Shown in pieces: positions 1 through 9,425 of a stretch of 64,000 nucleotides of DNA. This stretch comes from Paenibacillus silagei (lineage in GTDB: Bacteria > Bacillota > Bacilli > Paenibacillales > Paenibacillaceae): the NCBI RefSeq assembly GCF_017874735.1, contig NZ_JAGGLV010000005.1:310001-374000 (forward strand), written 5' to 3'. A program made the translations under genes and the position numbers. How positions within the stretch are numbered: the first letter of the stretch is position 1; each line of letters opens with the position of its first letter. Under the pieces are notes generated by a model, which was given only the letters and a program-made list of their open reading frames with translations, made no database searches and was not told the DNA's origin.

Positions 1-78
1 AAATTGAAACCTTCCCTTGAAAATATGGTACACTACCTATGTCTGACTTCATATGAGCGATTATCAAGGAGGCTTCGA

Positions 79-102
79 ATGCTTTGCTGTATCAGTCCAT
101 GA
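79..102 (+). CDS. Possible 7-codon leader peptide coupled to the PAP2 gene
   Basis: An ATG at 79 sits 6 bases after an AGGAGG at 67-72, the ideal distance, but its frame closes after seven codons (MLCCISP). Its TGA (100-102) overlaps an ATG at 99-101 as ATGA, the usual geometry for translational coupling, and that second ATG opens the PAP2 frame. Either this is a small leader peptide or the real start of the phosphatase is the TTG at 84. Translation of the mini-ORF is inference. Confidence 0.3.
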   Translation: MLCCISP

Positions 103-923
103 ATCTTGTAGTTGTATATACCGTTGCCATTGTTGTGATCTTAATTTGGATCGGCGCACGGCGCAATCCGCTGATGGCCTTAGTTGAAATCGGGAGAGAG
201 CTGCTGAGATCCTATAAATTCACACTCATTATTATAGGCATGTTCAGCATTCTTGCCCTGAATAAATATGAGCTGCAGATCGAAGAAAAGATGCGGCTGA
301 CCGCAGATTACACAGGTTTTATCTTCGGCCTGGAGGGGCATTTCGTCCGGATGGTTCAAGAGCTGTTCTACGCTCCCTGGCTGACACCGGTGATTGTCTT
401 CTTCTATATCTTCATGCTGCAGGCCGTGCTGGCAGCCTCACTGGGGATCTATCTGCTGGACAAAAACCGTGTGATCCTCTATGCGACCTGCTACACCATT
501 ATTTTAACCTATGCTATCGCTATTCCGTTCTATCTGTACTTTCCGGTCAATGAGGTGTGGTCCTATGCGCCTGCCGGGGTTCGGTTCATCATGCTGGATG
601 TTTTCCCGAAGTTTGAACAGGAATACCGGCCGCTATCCGGCCTCAATAACTGCTTCCCGAGCCTACATACCGCTATCTCCGTATCCATGGCTCTGCTCGC
701 TTACCGCTCAGGCAACCGCCGCTGGATGGTGATCAGTACAATCTCAGCCGTTATTATCGTGTTTGGAATCTTCTATCTCGGCATTCACTGGCTGACCGAC
801 ATGATTGGCGGCACCCTGCTGGCTGTACTGTCCACGGCTATCGCCGTACCGCTTGCCAGGCTTACCCTGCGCAGCGGGGAACAGGGCTTGAGAGTGCGGG
901 GCCGGGTCACCAATACACGTTAA
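99..923 (+). CDS. PAP2-family membrane phosphatase
   Basis: Integral membrane phosphatase of the PAP2 (type 2 phosphatidic acid phosphatase) superfamily, about 274 residues with several hydrophobic helices. The active-site signatures are near the C-terminus: a CFPSLHT block (PSxxH motif, about residues 185-191) and GIHWLTDMIGG (HxxxD, about residues 228-238). The likely substrate is a lipid phosphate or pyrophosphate at the outer face of the membrane; the exact lipid cannot be told. The start is ambiguous: a TTG at 84 lies 11 bases after AGGAGG, while the ATG at 99 overlaps the stop of a 7-codon ORF that has the better SD spacing. I chose the ATG because it begins directly with the first membrane helix (MNLVVVYTVAIVV). 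It is followed by a strong hairpin terminator and converges with yajC. Confidence 0.85.
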   Translation: MNLVVVYTVAIVVILIWIGARRNPLMALVEIGRELLRSYKFTLIIIGMFSILALNKYELQIEEKMRLTADYTGFIFGLEGHFVRMVQELFYAPWLTPVIVFFYIFMLQAVLAASLGIYLLDKNRVILYATCYTIILTYAIAIPFYLYFPVNEVWSYAPAGVRFIMLDVFPKFEQEYRPLSGLNNCFPSLHTAISVSMALLAYRSGNRRWMVISTISAVIIVFGIFYLGIHWLTDMIGGTLLAVLSTAIAVPLARLTLRSGEQGLRVRGRVTNTR

Positions 924-949
924 GGCCCTCAATTCCGTATATGACGTAT

Positions 950-990
950 AAAAAAATCGGCGTTCTCTCGTAAGAGAAACGCCGATTTTT
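950..990. terminator. Bidirectional Rho-independent terminator
   Basis: CGGCGTT and AACGCCG form a GC-rich stem that also pairs CTCT with AGAG around a CGTA loop. It is flanked by an A-run on the left and a T-run on the right, so it can terminate both the PAP2 gene (+) and the ruv-yajC operon (-). Confidence 0.85.
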
Positions 991-1011
991 ATGTAATTTA
1001 GCAGAGAACTA

Positions 1012-1326
1012 CTACATCTTGTCTTCTACTTCCACAACTGCGTGACTGATCGAGCCCCGGTCAAACGTCAATCGGGTTACATCATTAACCCGCAGAATAA
1101 CGATGTCATCCGAAATCTCCATGATCGTTCCGTGCAGACCGCCGATGGTAACTACCTTATCGCCCTTCTTCAGCGCTTTGAGCATTCCGTTGCGTGCCTT
1201 GGTCTTCTTCTGCTGCGGACGAATCAGCAGGAAGTAGAACACAACAAACATCAGGACAAACGGACCTACCAGACCCAGTATGCTGCCTCCGCCGCCTGTA
1301 CCTGCCGCCATATAAAACTGTGACAT
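1012..1326 (-). CDS. yajC: YajC family Sec accessory protein
   Basis: Small preprotein translocase subunit of 104 residues, typical length for YajC. It has one N-terminal membrane helix (about residues 15-37, PFVLMFVVFYFLLIRP) ending in the family hallmark LIRPQQKK, then a small soluble domain with GDKVVTIGGLHGTI. YajC associates with SecDF in the plasma membrane. It is the last gene of the ruvC-to-yajC run, 45 bases after tgt, an order shared with many Firmicutes, and is followed by the terminator at 950-990. Confidence 0.95.
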   Translation of the reverse strand: MSQFYMAAGTGGGGSILGLVGPFVLMFVVFYFLLIRPQQKKTKARNGMLKALKKGDKVVTIGGLHGTIMEISDDIVILRVNDVTRLTFDRGSISHAVVEVEDKM

Positions 1327-1371
1327 ATCATTTCCCCCCTTTCAAGAATAAACATGAACACTCCGTACTCT

Positions 1372-2529
<1,158 letters not shown>

Positions 2530-3558
2530 TTAATAAATGAACATTGCATCGCCAAAGCTGAAGAACCGGTACTGCTGCTTAATCGCTTCTTCATATGCGG
2601 CGAGAATTAGCTCCCGGCCAGCCAAAGCGCTTACCAGCATGACCAAGGTTGACTTGGGCAGATGGAAATTGGTGATCAGTGCATTAACGACAGTAAATTC
2701 ATAACCCGGATAGATAAAAATATCCGTCCAGCCGCTGCAAGCCTCAATCGGCCCGCCCTGGCATTGTCTGCCTACGGTCTCCAGGGTCCGGCATGAGGTT
2801 GTGCCTACAGCTATTATTCTTCCGCCCCTTGCTCTGGCTTCATTAAGCACATCCGCCGCTGCCTGGGACAGCTCGAAATACTCGGCATGCATGACATGCT
2901 CTTCCACAGTCTCGACAGACATGGGACGGAAGGTCCCGAGACCAACATGAAGTGTGACATAGACGATATTCACACCGATGGCTGCAATCTGCTCCAGCAG
3001 CTCGGTGGTGAAATGCAGTCCGGCTGTCGGCGCTGCCGCCGAGCCTTCATGCCGGGCATACACGGTCTGATACCGCTCACGGTCATCCAGAGCTTCCTTG
3101 ATATAAGGAGGAAGCGGCATGGAGCCGAGCCTGTCCAGAATCTCCTGGAAAATCCCCTGATAGATGAAGCGTAGTGTCCGCCCGCCCATATCTGCTTCAT
3201 CTTCAATCACGGCACGAAGCTCTTCACTGAAGACAATGACCGCGCCGGTCTTCAGCTTCTTGCCGGGCTTCACCAGCGCCTCCCAGCGGTCCCCTTCTAG
3301 ATTCTTAAGCAGCAGGACCTCCGCCTTGGCTCCGGTATCTTCCTTGACTCCGAACAGTCTGGCGGGAATAACCCGTGTATCATTAAGTACAAGCGTATCG
3401 CCCGGGCGGAACTGCCCCAGTATATCCGTGAAATGACCGTGGTCCAGTTGCCCGTTCTCCTTGTCTACCAGCAGCAGTCTGGATGAACTGCGGTCGGCAA
3501 GCGGAGTCTGGGCAATCAGCTCCTCCGGCAGATTGAAATCATAAAGTTCAACATTCAT
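2530..3558 (-). CDS. queA: S-adenosylmethionine:tRNA ribosyltransferase-isomerase
   Basis: Transfers and isomerises the ribosyl group of SAM onto preQ1 in tRNA to give epoxyqueuosine. At 342 residues it is full length. Signatures include the N-terminal [48 protein letters not shown] and the C-terminal [15 protein letters not shown]. It lies between the SpoIID/LytB-type gene and tgt in the same orientation, with short gaps that suggest one transcript. Confidence 0.97.
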   Translation of the reverse strand: MNVELYDFNLPEELIAQTPLADRSSSRLLLVDKENGQLDHGHFTDILGQFRPGDTLVLNDTRVIPARLFGVKEDTGAKAEVLLLKNLEGDRWEALVKPGKKLKTGAVIVFSEELRAVIEDEADMGGRTLRFIYQGIFQEILDRLGSMPLPPYIKEALDDRERYQTVYARHEGSAAAPTAGLHFTTELLEQIAAIGVNIVYVTLHVGLGTFRPMSVETVEEHVMHAEYFELSQAAADVLNEARARGGRIIAVGTTSCRTLETVGRQCQGGPIEACSGWTDIFIYPGYEFTVVNALITNFHLPKSTLVMLVSALAGRELILAAYEEAIKQQYRFFSFGDAMFIY

Positions 3559-3575
3559 AATAGGATTTTCATTCC

Positions 3576-5678
3576 TTAATTCTTAATTATAGTAACGTTA
3601 TTAAAATAGTGTTGCAATATTTGCTTATAATCATACCCTTTGTCGGCCATTCCCTTCACGCCCCATTGAGACATGCCGAGTCCGTGCCCGTAACCCCAGC
3701 CGATGAAATAGAAGCCCGGACTGCCGGTCACGACTCTTGCGGTCTGATCCGCGCCCATCACGACCGTACCGCTGCCGCTGGACGTCACTTGGCCCGAGGC
3801 AGACAGCACTCCGGCTGAGCTGGTGCTGCCGATAGCAGCTGTAGAGCCGTCAGCGCCTAATACAGTATAACTTCCGGCAGGTACAATATCAAACAAGGTG
3901 CTAGGCAATCCTCCGAAGGAGGAACGGAACAGATCCGGGTACTTCACCTGCAGGATCTGGCCGTTCGCCTTGACCTCCACTGCTCTTCCTGATGGCCCGC
4001 GCCGGGTAACCTCCAGAGTGGTTATAGAAGAGGGCAGAGTGCCGCTGGTCTTGCCGGCCAGGCTCTTCAGCAGTTCGGCTGAAGAATACGGACCTTTGAT
4101 CCAGCTGTAGCTGCCGGATTCATAGACCTGATTCAGCACTACGGCGTTCTGTCCGGGATTTAGCTTGCCTGCCGGAGCAGCACTGCTGTCAACGACAGGC
4201 AGCGGCCGGATATTCACATCCTTGGCAGTGGCTGTGGCAATGGGGAGCCCTGCGGCTGTCTTGCTGCCTGTTAATTTGATGTTATCTTCCCGGGCATAGC
4301 CGGAGACGCCGCTGTCCAGCAGTACATAGTACCACTTCTTAGCAGAGCCCACCGCAGCCACATCCTCTGCGCTGGCCACACTGGCATAGTTGCCGCCGCT
4401 GTTCCATACTTCCGACGGGTCTGCCGTAACGCCGCCGCTGTTCGACGAGAATACCGCCTCTACGACCTTGCCGCCGCTCTGCAGCACTTCACCTGCAGTG
4501 GCATCGACCGCCTTGATGATTGTGGGTGCTTCTGCACCTATTCCGTTATAGACCTGACTGAGCGTTGTATCCACCACATTGGCAACATCGAAGCGGTTCC
4601 CTTGGGACAGCGCGTAGCTGCGCGCGGCTACAGCCTGGGCCTTCAGCGCTTCCTCCGGCCAGCCGGAGGATACTTCTCCCCCCACTACCGCATACAGATA
4701 TTGCTCCAGCGGAACCACGTTAATGACAGACAATGAACCATTCAGATTTCCAAGCTCCATATCGCCGCGATAGATCCGTTTGGATCGCTCGGTTAGCATG
4801 ATTCCCTTCTCATTGCCGGATAGGATGAACTTTGCGTCACTTCCGGATAACAGATAGTGAAAGGCCTGGACTTCGCTGTTGAAATCGAGCCCTGCGTCCA
4901 TACGGATCATTACTCCGGGTGCACCCGGAGCCACAGGCGTTAGAGCAAGCTGAGGAAGCAGCACAGCTGCCGAAGCAGAGACCGCCGCAAGCTCGCTGTC
5001 ACTTGACGCCTCGCCTACCCATACCTCGGTACGCGCACTGCCGCCCTCACCGGATATGAATACCGGCCAGGCATCTAAGCCGGCAGTGGTCAGGCTGCCC
5101 ACTACCGCCTGGGCTTCCTCGAGTGTAGCGTAGGAGCCCGCAGACAGATGCTTGGTTCCGGCCACCGCAGGGGTCTGCCCCTCAGGAATTGCCAGACCGG
5201 CCTTGAGGACTGCGTTCAGCCCGTTATTGGCTGCACTCTCACTGGCATAGCCTCCAGTGTATAGCTGATATACCTTGGCTCCGCCTCTCGCAGCCATAAA
5301 AATCTGCGGCTTATTGGAAGAAGACTGGAGCTTCTTCGCCGCATCCGCAGCGGTCTGCCAGCTTGGCGTCTCCAGCACCTTCACCCGGTACCCGTCGAGA
5401 CTGACACGGACCTTGTTCTGGGCTGGAACCGACAATAGCGGGCTGCCGCCGGCTGCCGGAAGCAGGCTGAAGCTCTGCTCGGACTGCAGGGTTACGAGCG
5501 GTACGGTAGATTTATATTTGCTGCCAATATCGGCATACAGTGCAACCCGGATCGACCCGCCGGAATCGGCGCGGGCGTGATCTGCCGGAATGAGCAGACT
5601 GCCTACTGCAAGCAATGCAGCCAGCGCCCCCCGGCCCAGCAGCCCGATTCCTGTTGTTGTCCACTTCGCAAGTTTCAT
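3576..5678 (-). CDS. Secreted SpoIID/LytB-domain protein
   Basis: A secreted protein of about 700 residues carrying the SpoIID/LytB domain, the fold of lytic transglycosylases that cut denuded peptidoglycan during engulfment, and of amidase enhancers. The start at MKLAKWT is set by AGGAGG six bases upstream; a longer reading frame exists but lacks an SD. An N-terminal signal peptide ends near DHARA. Residues around 110-230 contain SPOR-like segments with alternating aromatic residues. The SpoIID block holds [20 protein letters not shown] and AVAARSYAL in the middle and [14 protein letters not shown] near the C-terminus. It lies between ruvB and queA. At 700 residues it is longer than SpoIID itself, so I do not call it spoIID. 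Confidence 0.85.
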   Translation of the reverse strand: MKLAKWTTTGIGLLGRGALAALLAVGSLLIPADHARADSGGSIRVALYADIGSKYKSTVPLVTLQSEQSFSLLPAAGGSPLLSVPAQNKVRVSLDGYRVKVLETPSWQTAADAAKKLQSSSNKPQIFMAARGGAKVYQLYTGGYASESAANNGLNAVLKAGLAIPEGQTPAVAGTKHLSAGSYATLEEAQAVVGSLTTAGLDAWPVFISGEGGSARTEVWVGEASSDSELAAVSASAAVLLPQLALTPVAPGAPGVMIRMDAGLDFNSEVQAFHYLLSGSDAKFILSGNEKGIMLTERSKRIYRGDMELGNLNGSLSVINVVPLEQYLYAVVGGEVSSGWPEEALKAQAVAARSYALSQGNRFDVANVVDTTLSQVYNGIGAEAPTIIKAVDATAGEVLQSGGKVVEAVFSSNSGGVTADPSEVWNSGGNYASVASAEDVAAVGSAKKWYYVLLDSGVSGYAREDNIKLTGSKTAAGLPIATATAKDVNIRPLPVVDSSAAPAGKLNPGQNAVVLNQVYESGSYSWIKGPYSSAELLKSLAGKTSGTLPSSITTLEVTRRGPSGRAVEVKANGQILQVKYPDLFRSSFGGLPSTLFDIVPAGSYTVLGADGSTAAIGSTSSAGVLSASGQVTSSGSGTVVMGADQTARVVTGSPGFYFIGWGYGHGLGMSQWGVKGMADKGYDYKQILQHYFNNVTIIKN

Positions 5679-5773
5679 TGTAGGCCTCCTAAAAAGTATT
5701 AATGATACATCCACTTCGGTTTGTAGCCCAAACAATACGTAAGATGTTGTACTATGGGCAGGATTCTCAGTAA

Positions 5774-6781
5774 TCAGTTCTGCTGCGGGGGAAGCGGAAG
5801 GCCAAGATGATGATACGCTGCAGGCGTAACAATACGCCCGCGAGGCGTGCGCTGCAGGAAACCGATCTGCAGCAGATAGGGCTCGTATACATCCTCAATG
5901 GTCTGGCTCTCTTCGCCTATCGTAGCGGCGATGGTATCCAGTCCGACAGGCCCGCCCCGGAAGGAGCTGATCATGGATTGCAGCATCTTATGGTCGATGC
6001 TGTCCAGTCCCCGGGGGTCCACCTGGAGCATCTTCAGCGATTCAGCAGCAATCTCCGGGGTGATGATTCCGTCGCCCCGGACCTGGGCATAATCGCGTAC
6101 CCGCTTCAGAAGACGGTTGGCAATCCGCGGTGTCCCCCGGGCCCGCAGGGCAATCTCTTCCGCTGCATCGCCCAGAATCTCGATGCCCAGCAGTTCAGCG
6201 TTGCGCGCCACGATGAAGCTCAGTTCATCGATGGTGTAATACTCCAGCCGGCTGACCACTCCGAAGCGGTCACGCAGCGGAGCAGACAGCAGTCCCGCAC
6301 GTGTCGTCGCCCCAATAAGCGTGAAGGGCGGCAGGTCCAGCCGGACTGACCGTGCGCTTGGCCCCTTGCCGATCATGATATCCAGCGCGAAATCCTCCAT
6401 TGCCGGATACATGACCTCCTCCACCGTCCGGTGCAGACGGTGAATCTCGTCAATGAACAGCACATCGCCTTCCTGAAGGTTCGTCAGCAGTGCTGCCAGA
6501 TCGCCGGGCCGTTCAATCGCCGGACCGGAGGTGGTCCGCAGGTTGACACCCAGCTCGTTGGCAATAATATTGGCCAGCGTCGTCTTGCCGAGACCCGGAG
6601 GCCCGTACAGCAGGACATGATCCAGTGCTTCACTGCGCATCTTGGCCGCTTCTATATATATTTTCAGGTTCTCTTTCACCTGGTTCTGGCCGATATATTC
6701 ACCCAGATAACGGGGACGCAGACTTAATTCCACCGCCTGCTCGTCCATCATCAGATTAGCCGATATAATCCGGTCATCCAT
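5774..6781 (-). CDS. ruvB: Holliday junction branch migration helicase RuvB
   Basis: AAA+ motor that drives Holliday junction migration together with RuvA. Its 335 residues show Walker A ([11 protein letters not shown]), Walker B (LFIDEIHRL), sensor 1 (GATTRAG), the arginine-finger region (APLRDRFG) and the C-terminal winged-helix region ending with [12 protein letters not shown]. It follows ruvA by 26 bases in a ruvC-ruvA-ruvB operon. Confidence 0.98.
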   Translation of the reverse strand: MDDRIISANLMMDEQAVELSLRPRYLGEYIGQNQVKENLKIYIEAAKMRSEALDHVLLYGPPGLGKTTLANIIANELGVNLRTTSGPAIERPGDLAALLTNLQEGDVLFIDEIHRLHRTVEEVMYPAMEDFALDIMIGKGPSARSVRLDLPPFTLIGATTRAGLLSAPLRDRFGVVSRLEYYTIDELSFIVARNAELLGIEILGDAAEEIALRARGTPRIANRLLKRVRDYAQVRGDGIITPEIAAESLKMLQVDPRGLDSIDHKMLQSMISSFRGGPVGLDTIAATIGEESQTIEDVYEPYLLQIGFLQRTPRGRIVTPAAYHHLGLPLPPQQN

Positions 6782-6807
6782 TCTTCCTCACTCCGTTCTT
6801 CAGGGAC

Positions 6808-7431
6808 CTATTTGGCGGTATACAGCAGCCCCAGCGCCTTCTTCATCAGCACATCCACCGGTCCGGTATCCGTGCCTTCCTGCTTCATCTTCAGATGCAC
6901 CCTGTCCAGCTCGGCATCGGTATAACCGAGCGCCTTCAGCGCATCCCTGGCTTCTTCCCACGGCAGCGCCTCCGCCTTGCTCTGCGCTTCAGCCGCTACT
7001 GCGAACAATCCCGTCTGCAGGGCTGCCCCGCCGAAGCCGTCCAGCTTGTCCTTCAGATCCAGAATCATCCGCTGCGCCGTCTTCTTGCCAATCCCCGGCA
7101 GCTTCGTCAGGAAGGTGATATTCTCCTGATAGATGGCCGCGATCAGCTGATCCGGCGTTCCGCCGGTCAGAATGCCCAGCGCAACGCGCGGGCCGATGCC
7201 CGATACCTCAATCAGCTTGCGGAACAGGCGCTGCTCCTCGCGTGAAGGGAATCCGAACAGAAGCGTAGCATCCTCGCGGGTCTGATAATGAATGAACACA
7301 GTCACCGGACCCTCAGTCTTGGCAAAAGCGTACGGATTCGGGCAGAATACCCGGTACCCCACGCCCTGCACATCCAGCACAACGTATTCCGGCTCCAAAT
7401 GTGCAACCGGTCCTCTAAGAAAATCTATCAT
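6808..7431 (-). CDS. ruvA: Holliday junction DNA-binding protein RuvA
   Basis: Tetrameric Holliday junction binding protein that loads RuvB. The 207 residues begin MIDFLRGPVAHLEPEYVVLD (OB-fold domain I). They continue with helix-hairpin-helix motifs SGIGPRVALGIL and LPGIGKKTAQRM, and end in the RuvB-contacting C-terminal domain (EARDALKALGYTDAEL). Its ATG overlaps the ruvC stop codon (ATGA at 7428-7431), showing translational coupling. Confidence 0.97.
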   Translation of the reverse strand: MIDFLRGPVAHLEPEYVVLDVQGVGYRVFCPNPYAFAKTEGPVTVFIHYQTREDATLLFGFPSREEQRLFRKLIEVSGIGPRVALGILTGGTPDQLIAAIYQENITFLTKLPGIGKKTAQRMILDLKDKLDGFGGAALQTGLFAVAAEAQSKAEALPWEEARDALKALGYTDAELDRVHLKMKQEGTDTGPVDVLMKKALGLLYTAK

Positions 7432-7931
7432 TTTCGCAATACCTCATTTAATTTGGAATTAAGACTCACGGAATGGGCATGGCATACCGCCACCGCCAGC
7501 GCATCCGCCACATCATCGGGCTTCGGCACAGCCGTCAGCTTCAGCAGCAGCTTAACCATCTCCTGCACCTGCTTCTTCTCCGCCTTGCCGTAACCGACTA
7601 CAGCCTGCTTCACCATCATCGGGGTGTATTCTGCCACCGGAAGTCCGCGCTGCACGGCTGCCAGAATCAGTACCCCGCGTGCCTGCGCCACCGGTAAGGC
7701 TGTAGTCACATTGCGGCTGAAGAACAGCTTCTCTACCGCTACTGCGTCCGGCTTATATTTATCAATCAGCTGCACCATGCCTTCATAGACATGCAGCAGA
7801 CGCTCTTCTTCCGGGGTATGTGCCTCTGTCTGGATGCAGCCGTATTGGACCGGTGTTAATTTGTTGCCGACCTTATCGACAAAGCCAAAACCGACAATCG
7901 CCAGCCCCGGATCAATCCCCAAAATACGCAA
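7428..7931 (-). CDS. ruvC: Crossover junction endodeoxyribonuclease RuvC
   Basis: Resolves Holliday junctions. The start is a TTG at 7931 (LRILGIDPG) preceded by a purine-rich SD (GAGGAGAGAAGGAC); this gives 167 residues, the usual RuvC length, whereas the open frame extends upstream to 8063 with non-conserved sequence. Catalytic acidic residues are visible: Asp in GIDPG, Glu in AVEKLFF, and the Asp pair in KPDDVADALAVAVCH. It is the first gene of the ruvCAB run. A candidate promoter lies at 8062-8092. Confidence 0.95.
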   Translation of the reverse strand: MRILGIDPGLAIVGFGFVDKVGNKLTPVQYGCIQTEAHTPEEERLLHVYEGMVQLIDKYKPDAVAVEKLFFSRNVTTALPVAQARGVLILAAVQRGLPVAEYTPMMVKQAVVGYGKAEKKQVQEMVKLLLKLTAVPKPDDVADALAVAVCHAHSVSLNSKLNEVLRK

Positions 7932-8061
7932 AGTCCTTCTCTCTCCTCTATGCCCGGGCGGATACTTTCGGATAGATACCGGGGCAGAATAACCCTGCGG
8001 GTACAAGCCCTCTGCATCCATCCGTCCGGCCCTAAAGCGAACATATGTATTCCTTCCACCC

Positions 8062-8092
8062 ATTATAGCAAAAAAAATTCCCCGGGAGACAA
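8062..8092 (-). promoter_or_regulatory. Candidate sigma-A promoter for ruvC
   Basis: On the minus strand a perfect TATAAT (8062-8067) lies 19 bases after TTGTCT (8087-8092). The -35 sequence is inside the loop of the terminator hairpin at 8069-8109, so terminator and promoter overlap. The spacer is longer than the optimal 17, hence moderate confidence. Confidence 0.45.
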
Positions 8093-8109
8093 AAAGTTTG
8101 TCCGGGGAA
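8069..8109 (-). terminator. Rho-independent terminator upstream of ruvC
   Basis: TTCCCCGG (8078-8085) pairs with CCGGGGAA (8102-8109), and GAC/GTC can extend the stem. Read on the minus strand, the hairpin is followed by eight T residues. It would stop any transcript coming through the repeat arrays from the bofC side before ruvC. Confidence 0.8.
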
Positions 8110-8153
8110 ATGAAACGGTATTGTATGTCTGCCAGTCAGGCTCAGGAGATTCA

Positions 8154-8376
8154 GGGGCATTAATGCTCCTCATTTGCTCAGTTGGCCCGCTTTCGTTGAA
8201 TTCAGGGGCATTAATGCTCCTCATTTGCTCAGTTGGCCCGCTTTCGTTGAATTCAGGGGCACTAATGCTCCTCATTTGCTCAGTTGGCCCGCTTTCGTTG
8301 AATTCAGGGGCATTAATGCTCCTCATTTGCTCAGTTGGCCCGCTTTCGTTGAATTCAGGGGCACTAATGCTCCTCA
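8154..8376. repeat. 51-bp tandem repeat array (4 full units plus a partial)
   Basis: Units begin at 8154, 8205, 8256, 8307 and 8358 (partial), each starting with GGGGCATTAATGCTCC, whose centre GCATTAATGC is a perfect palindrome. In the third and fifth units it reads GCACTAATGC. Units are otherwise almost identical. Because 51 is a multiple of three, frames stay open across the array on both strands, which creates spurious ORFs. There is no unique spacer, so it is not a CRISPR array. Function unknown. Confidence 0.95.
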
Positions 8377-8409
8377 CTACGTTCATTTAGCCGCACTTGG
8401 CGCCACCCT

Positions 8410-8533
8410 ATGGGATTTATACCTTTAAATTTCACGTTTGCCCACTTTCAGCCGAACCTACGGGATTTATCCCCTTCATTTACTTATCCGCCCCACTTCC
8501 CGCATCACCAATGGGATTTTTCCCTTTCATTCC
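8410..8533. repeat. Second degenerate tandem repeat, period about 50-51 bp
   Basis: Three related blocks begin at 8410 (ATGGGATTTATACC), 8460 (ACGGGATTTATCCCC) and 8511 (ATGGGATTTTTCCC). The second and third contain a short GGGA/TCCC inverted repeat around a T-rich centre. The sequence differs from the adjacent 51-bp array but the period is the same. Confidence 0.7.
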
Positions 8534-8539
8534 CCGCAC

Positions 8540-8576
8540 AAAAAGACCCGCAGGCCACTTGCACGCCGCGAGTCTT
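8540..8576 (-). terminator. Terminator of bofC
   Basis: On the minus strand AGACTCGC-GGC pairs with GCC-GCGGGTCT (one wobble, one bulge) and is followed by TTTTTG. It lies just after the bofC stop codon. Confidence 0.7.
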
Positions 8577-8590
8577 CTATAGTCTCTCCC

Positions 8591-9337
8591 TCACTCCGCA
8601 TGCATCACCTGTTCAGAGGAATCACGAGCATAGTCGCTGAAGGTGGAGAGCACGCTGTTGTACTCCTCCAGATCCTGCACCCGGATGCCCTGATGGAGCT
8701 GCTCCCAGATGCCCTTGGGCAAAGAGGATTTGATCGAGCCCATGTCCATCTGGAAAAAGGTCTTCATGACCCGCGCTGCCTCGGGCGGGCCTTGGAACAA
8801 GGTCAGATTGCCCTGCTCGTCCACCCCGAAGTAGGCTTCTTTTTTGGTCAGCGGCGACAGATCATTGACCCGCTGCTCCAGCCACAGGTCCCCTTCCCGG
8901 CTGAGCCAGCCGCTCCAGCCTGCATGCCGGACAATCAGCTCGCTAAGCTGAGCCGGAGTCTGCTTGCCGGGCAGGGTCTGCACCTCTTCACCGGCTACAT
9001 AGAGGGTCTTAAGATGCACCGTTCTGCTGATGGCTTCCTTGCCCACAGCCTTCAGCAGCTCTTGACTGTTCATCACGGCGGCATCCTCTTCAGCATCATC
9101 GTCTGTATGGTTATATACGGCGGCTACAGCCGGTAAGCTGCTTCCGGGCTCCAGATTCTGCCCTGCGCTGCTGCTCAGGAATGACGAAGATTTAAGCAGC
9201 GTGCTGATCTCTTCCGGAACCTGCATGCCGCGCCAGGCGAGTAACGTCAGCACGAGGCATGCCGCACCTACCCAGGGAGCTTTTTTCCAGCGTCTCCACC
9301 GCCGCCACAGTTGTTTTTTCAGGCGAAAAGCATTCAC
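8591..9337 (-). CDS. bofC: BofC (bypass-of-forespore C) family protein
   Basis: Forespore-expressed protein which in Bacillus acts in the intercompartmental control of pro-sigma-K processing. The C-terminal half is the recognisable part: LYVAGEEVQTLPGKQT, the Trp-rich block around HAGWSGWLSREGDLWL, NDLSPLTKKEAYFGVDEQGNL, and KGIWEQLHQGIRV. One N-terminal membrane anchor follows a basic segment (RRWRRWKKAPWVGAACLVL). I start at GTG 9337 because AAGGGA lies a few bases upstream; an ATG at 9388 has no visible SD. The position next to ruvCAB matches Bacillus and supports both the name and a spore-forming host. Confidence 0.85.
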   Translation of the reverse strand: MNAFRLKKQLWRRWRRWKKAPWVGAACLVLTLLAWRGMQVPEEISTLLKSSSFLSSSAGQNLEPGSSLPAVAAVYNHTDDDAEEDAAVMNSQELLKAVGKEAISRTVHLKTLYVAGEEVQTLPGKQTPAQLSELIVRHAGWSGWLSREGDLWLEQRVNDLSPLTKKEAYFGVDEQGNLTLFQGPPEAARVMKTFFQMDMGSIKSSLPKGIWEQLHQGIRVQDLEEYNSVLSTFSDYARDSSEQVMHAE

Positions 9338-9425
9338 GTTAATCCCTTCATTCTGGTTTTTTCCTATTGTGACCTGTGAAGGGATCATTTATGCGTAAAT
9401 GCTTGAAATTCATCCCAGCATGGAT

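Noticed and set aside
8154..8376. CRISPR array
   Set aside because: The repeats are directly tandem with no unique spacers, and no cas gene is in the window. The same applies to 12128-12380.
8063..8386. 107-codon repetitive ORF across the 51-bp array
   Set aside because: The unit length is a multiple of three, so frames remain open on both strands by construction; there is no SD and the terminator lies inside it.
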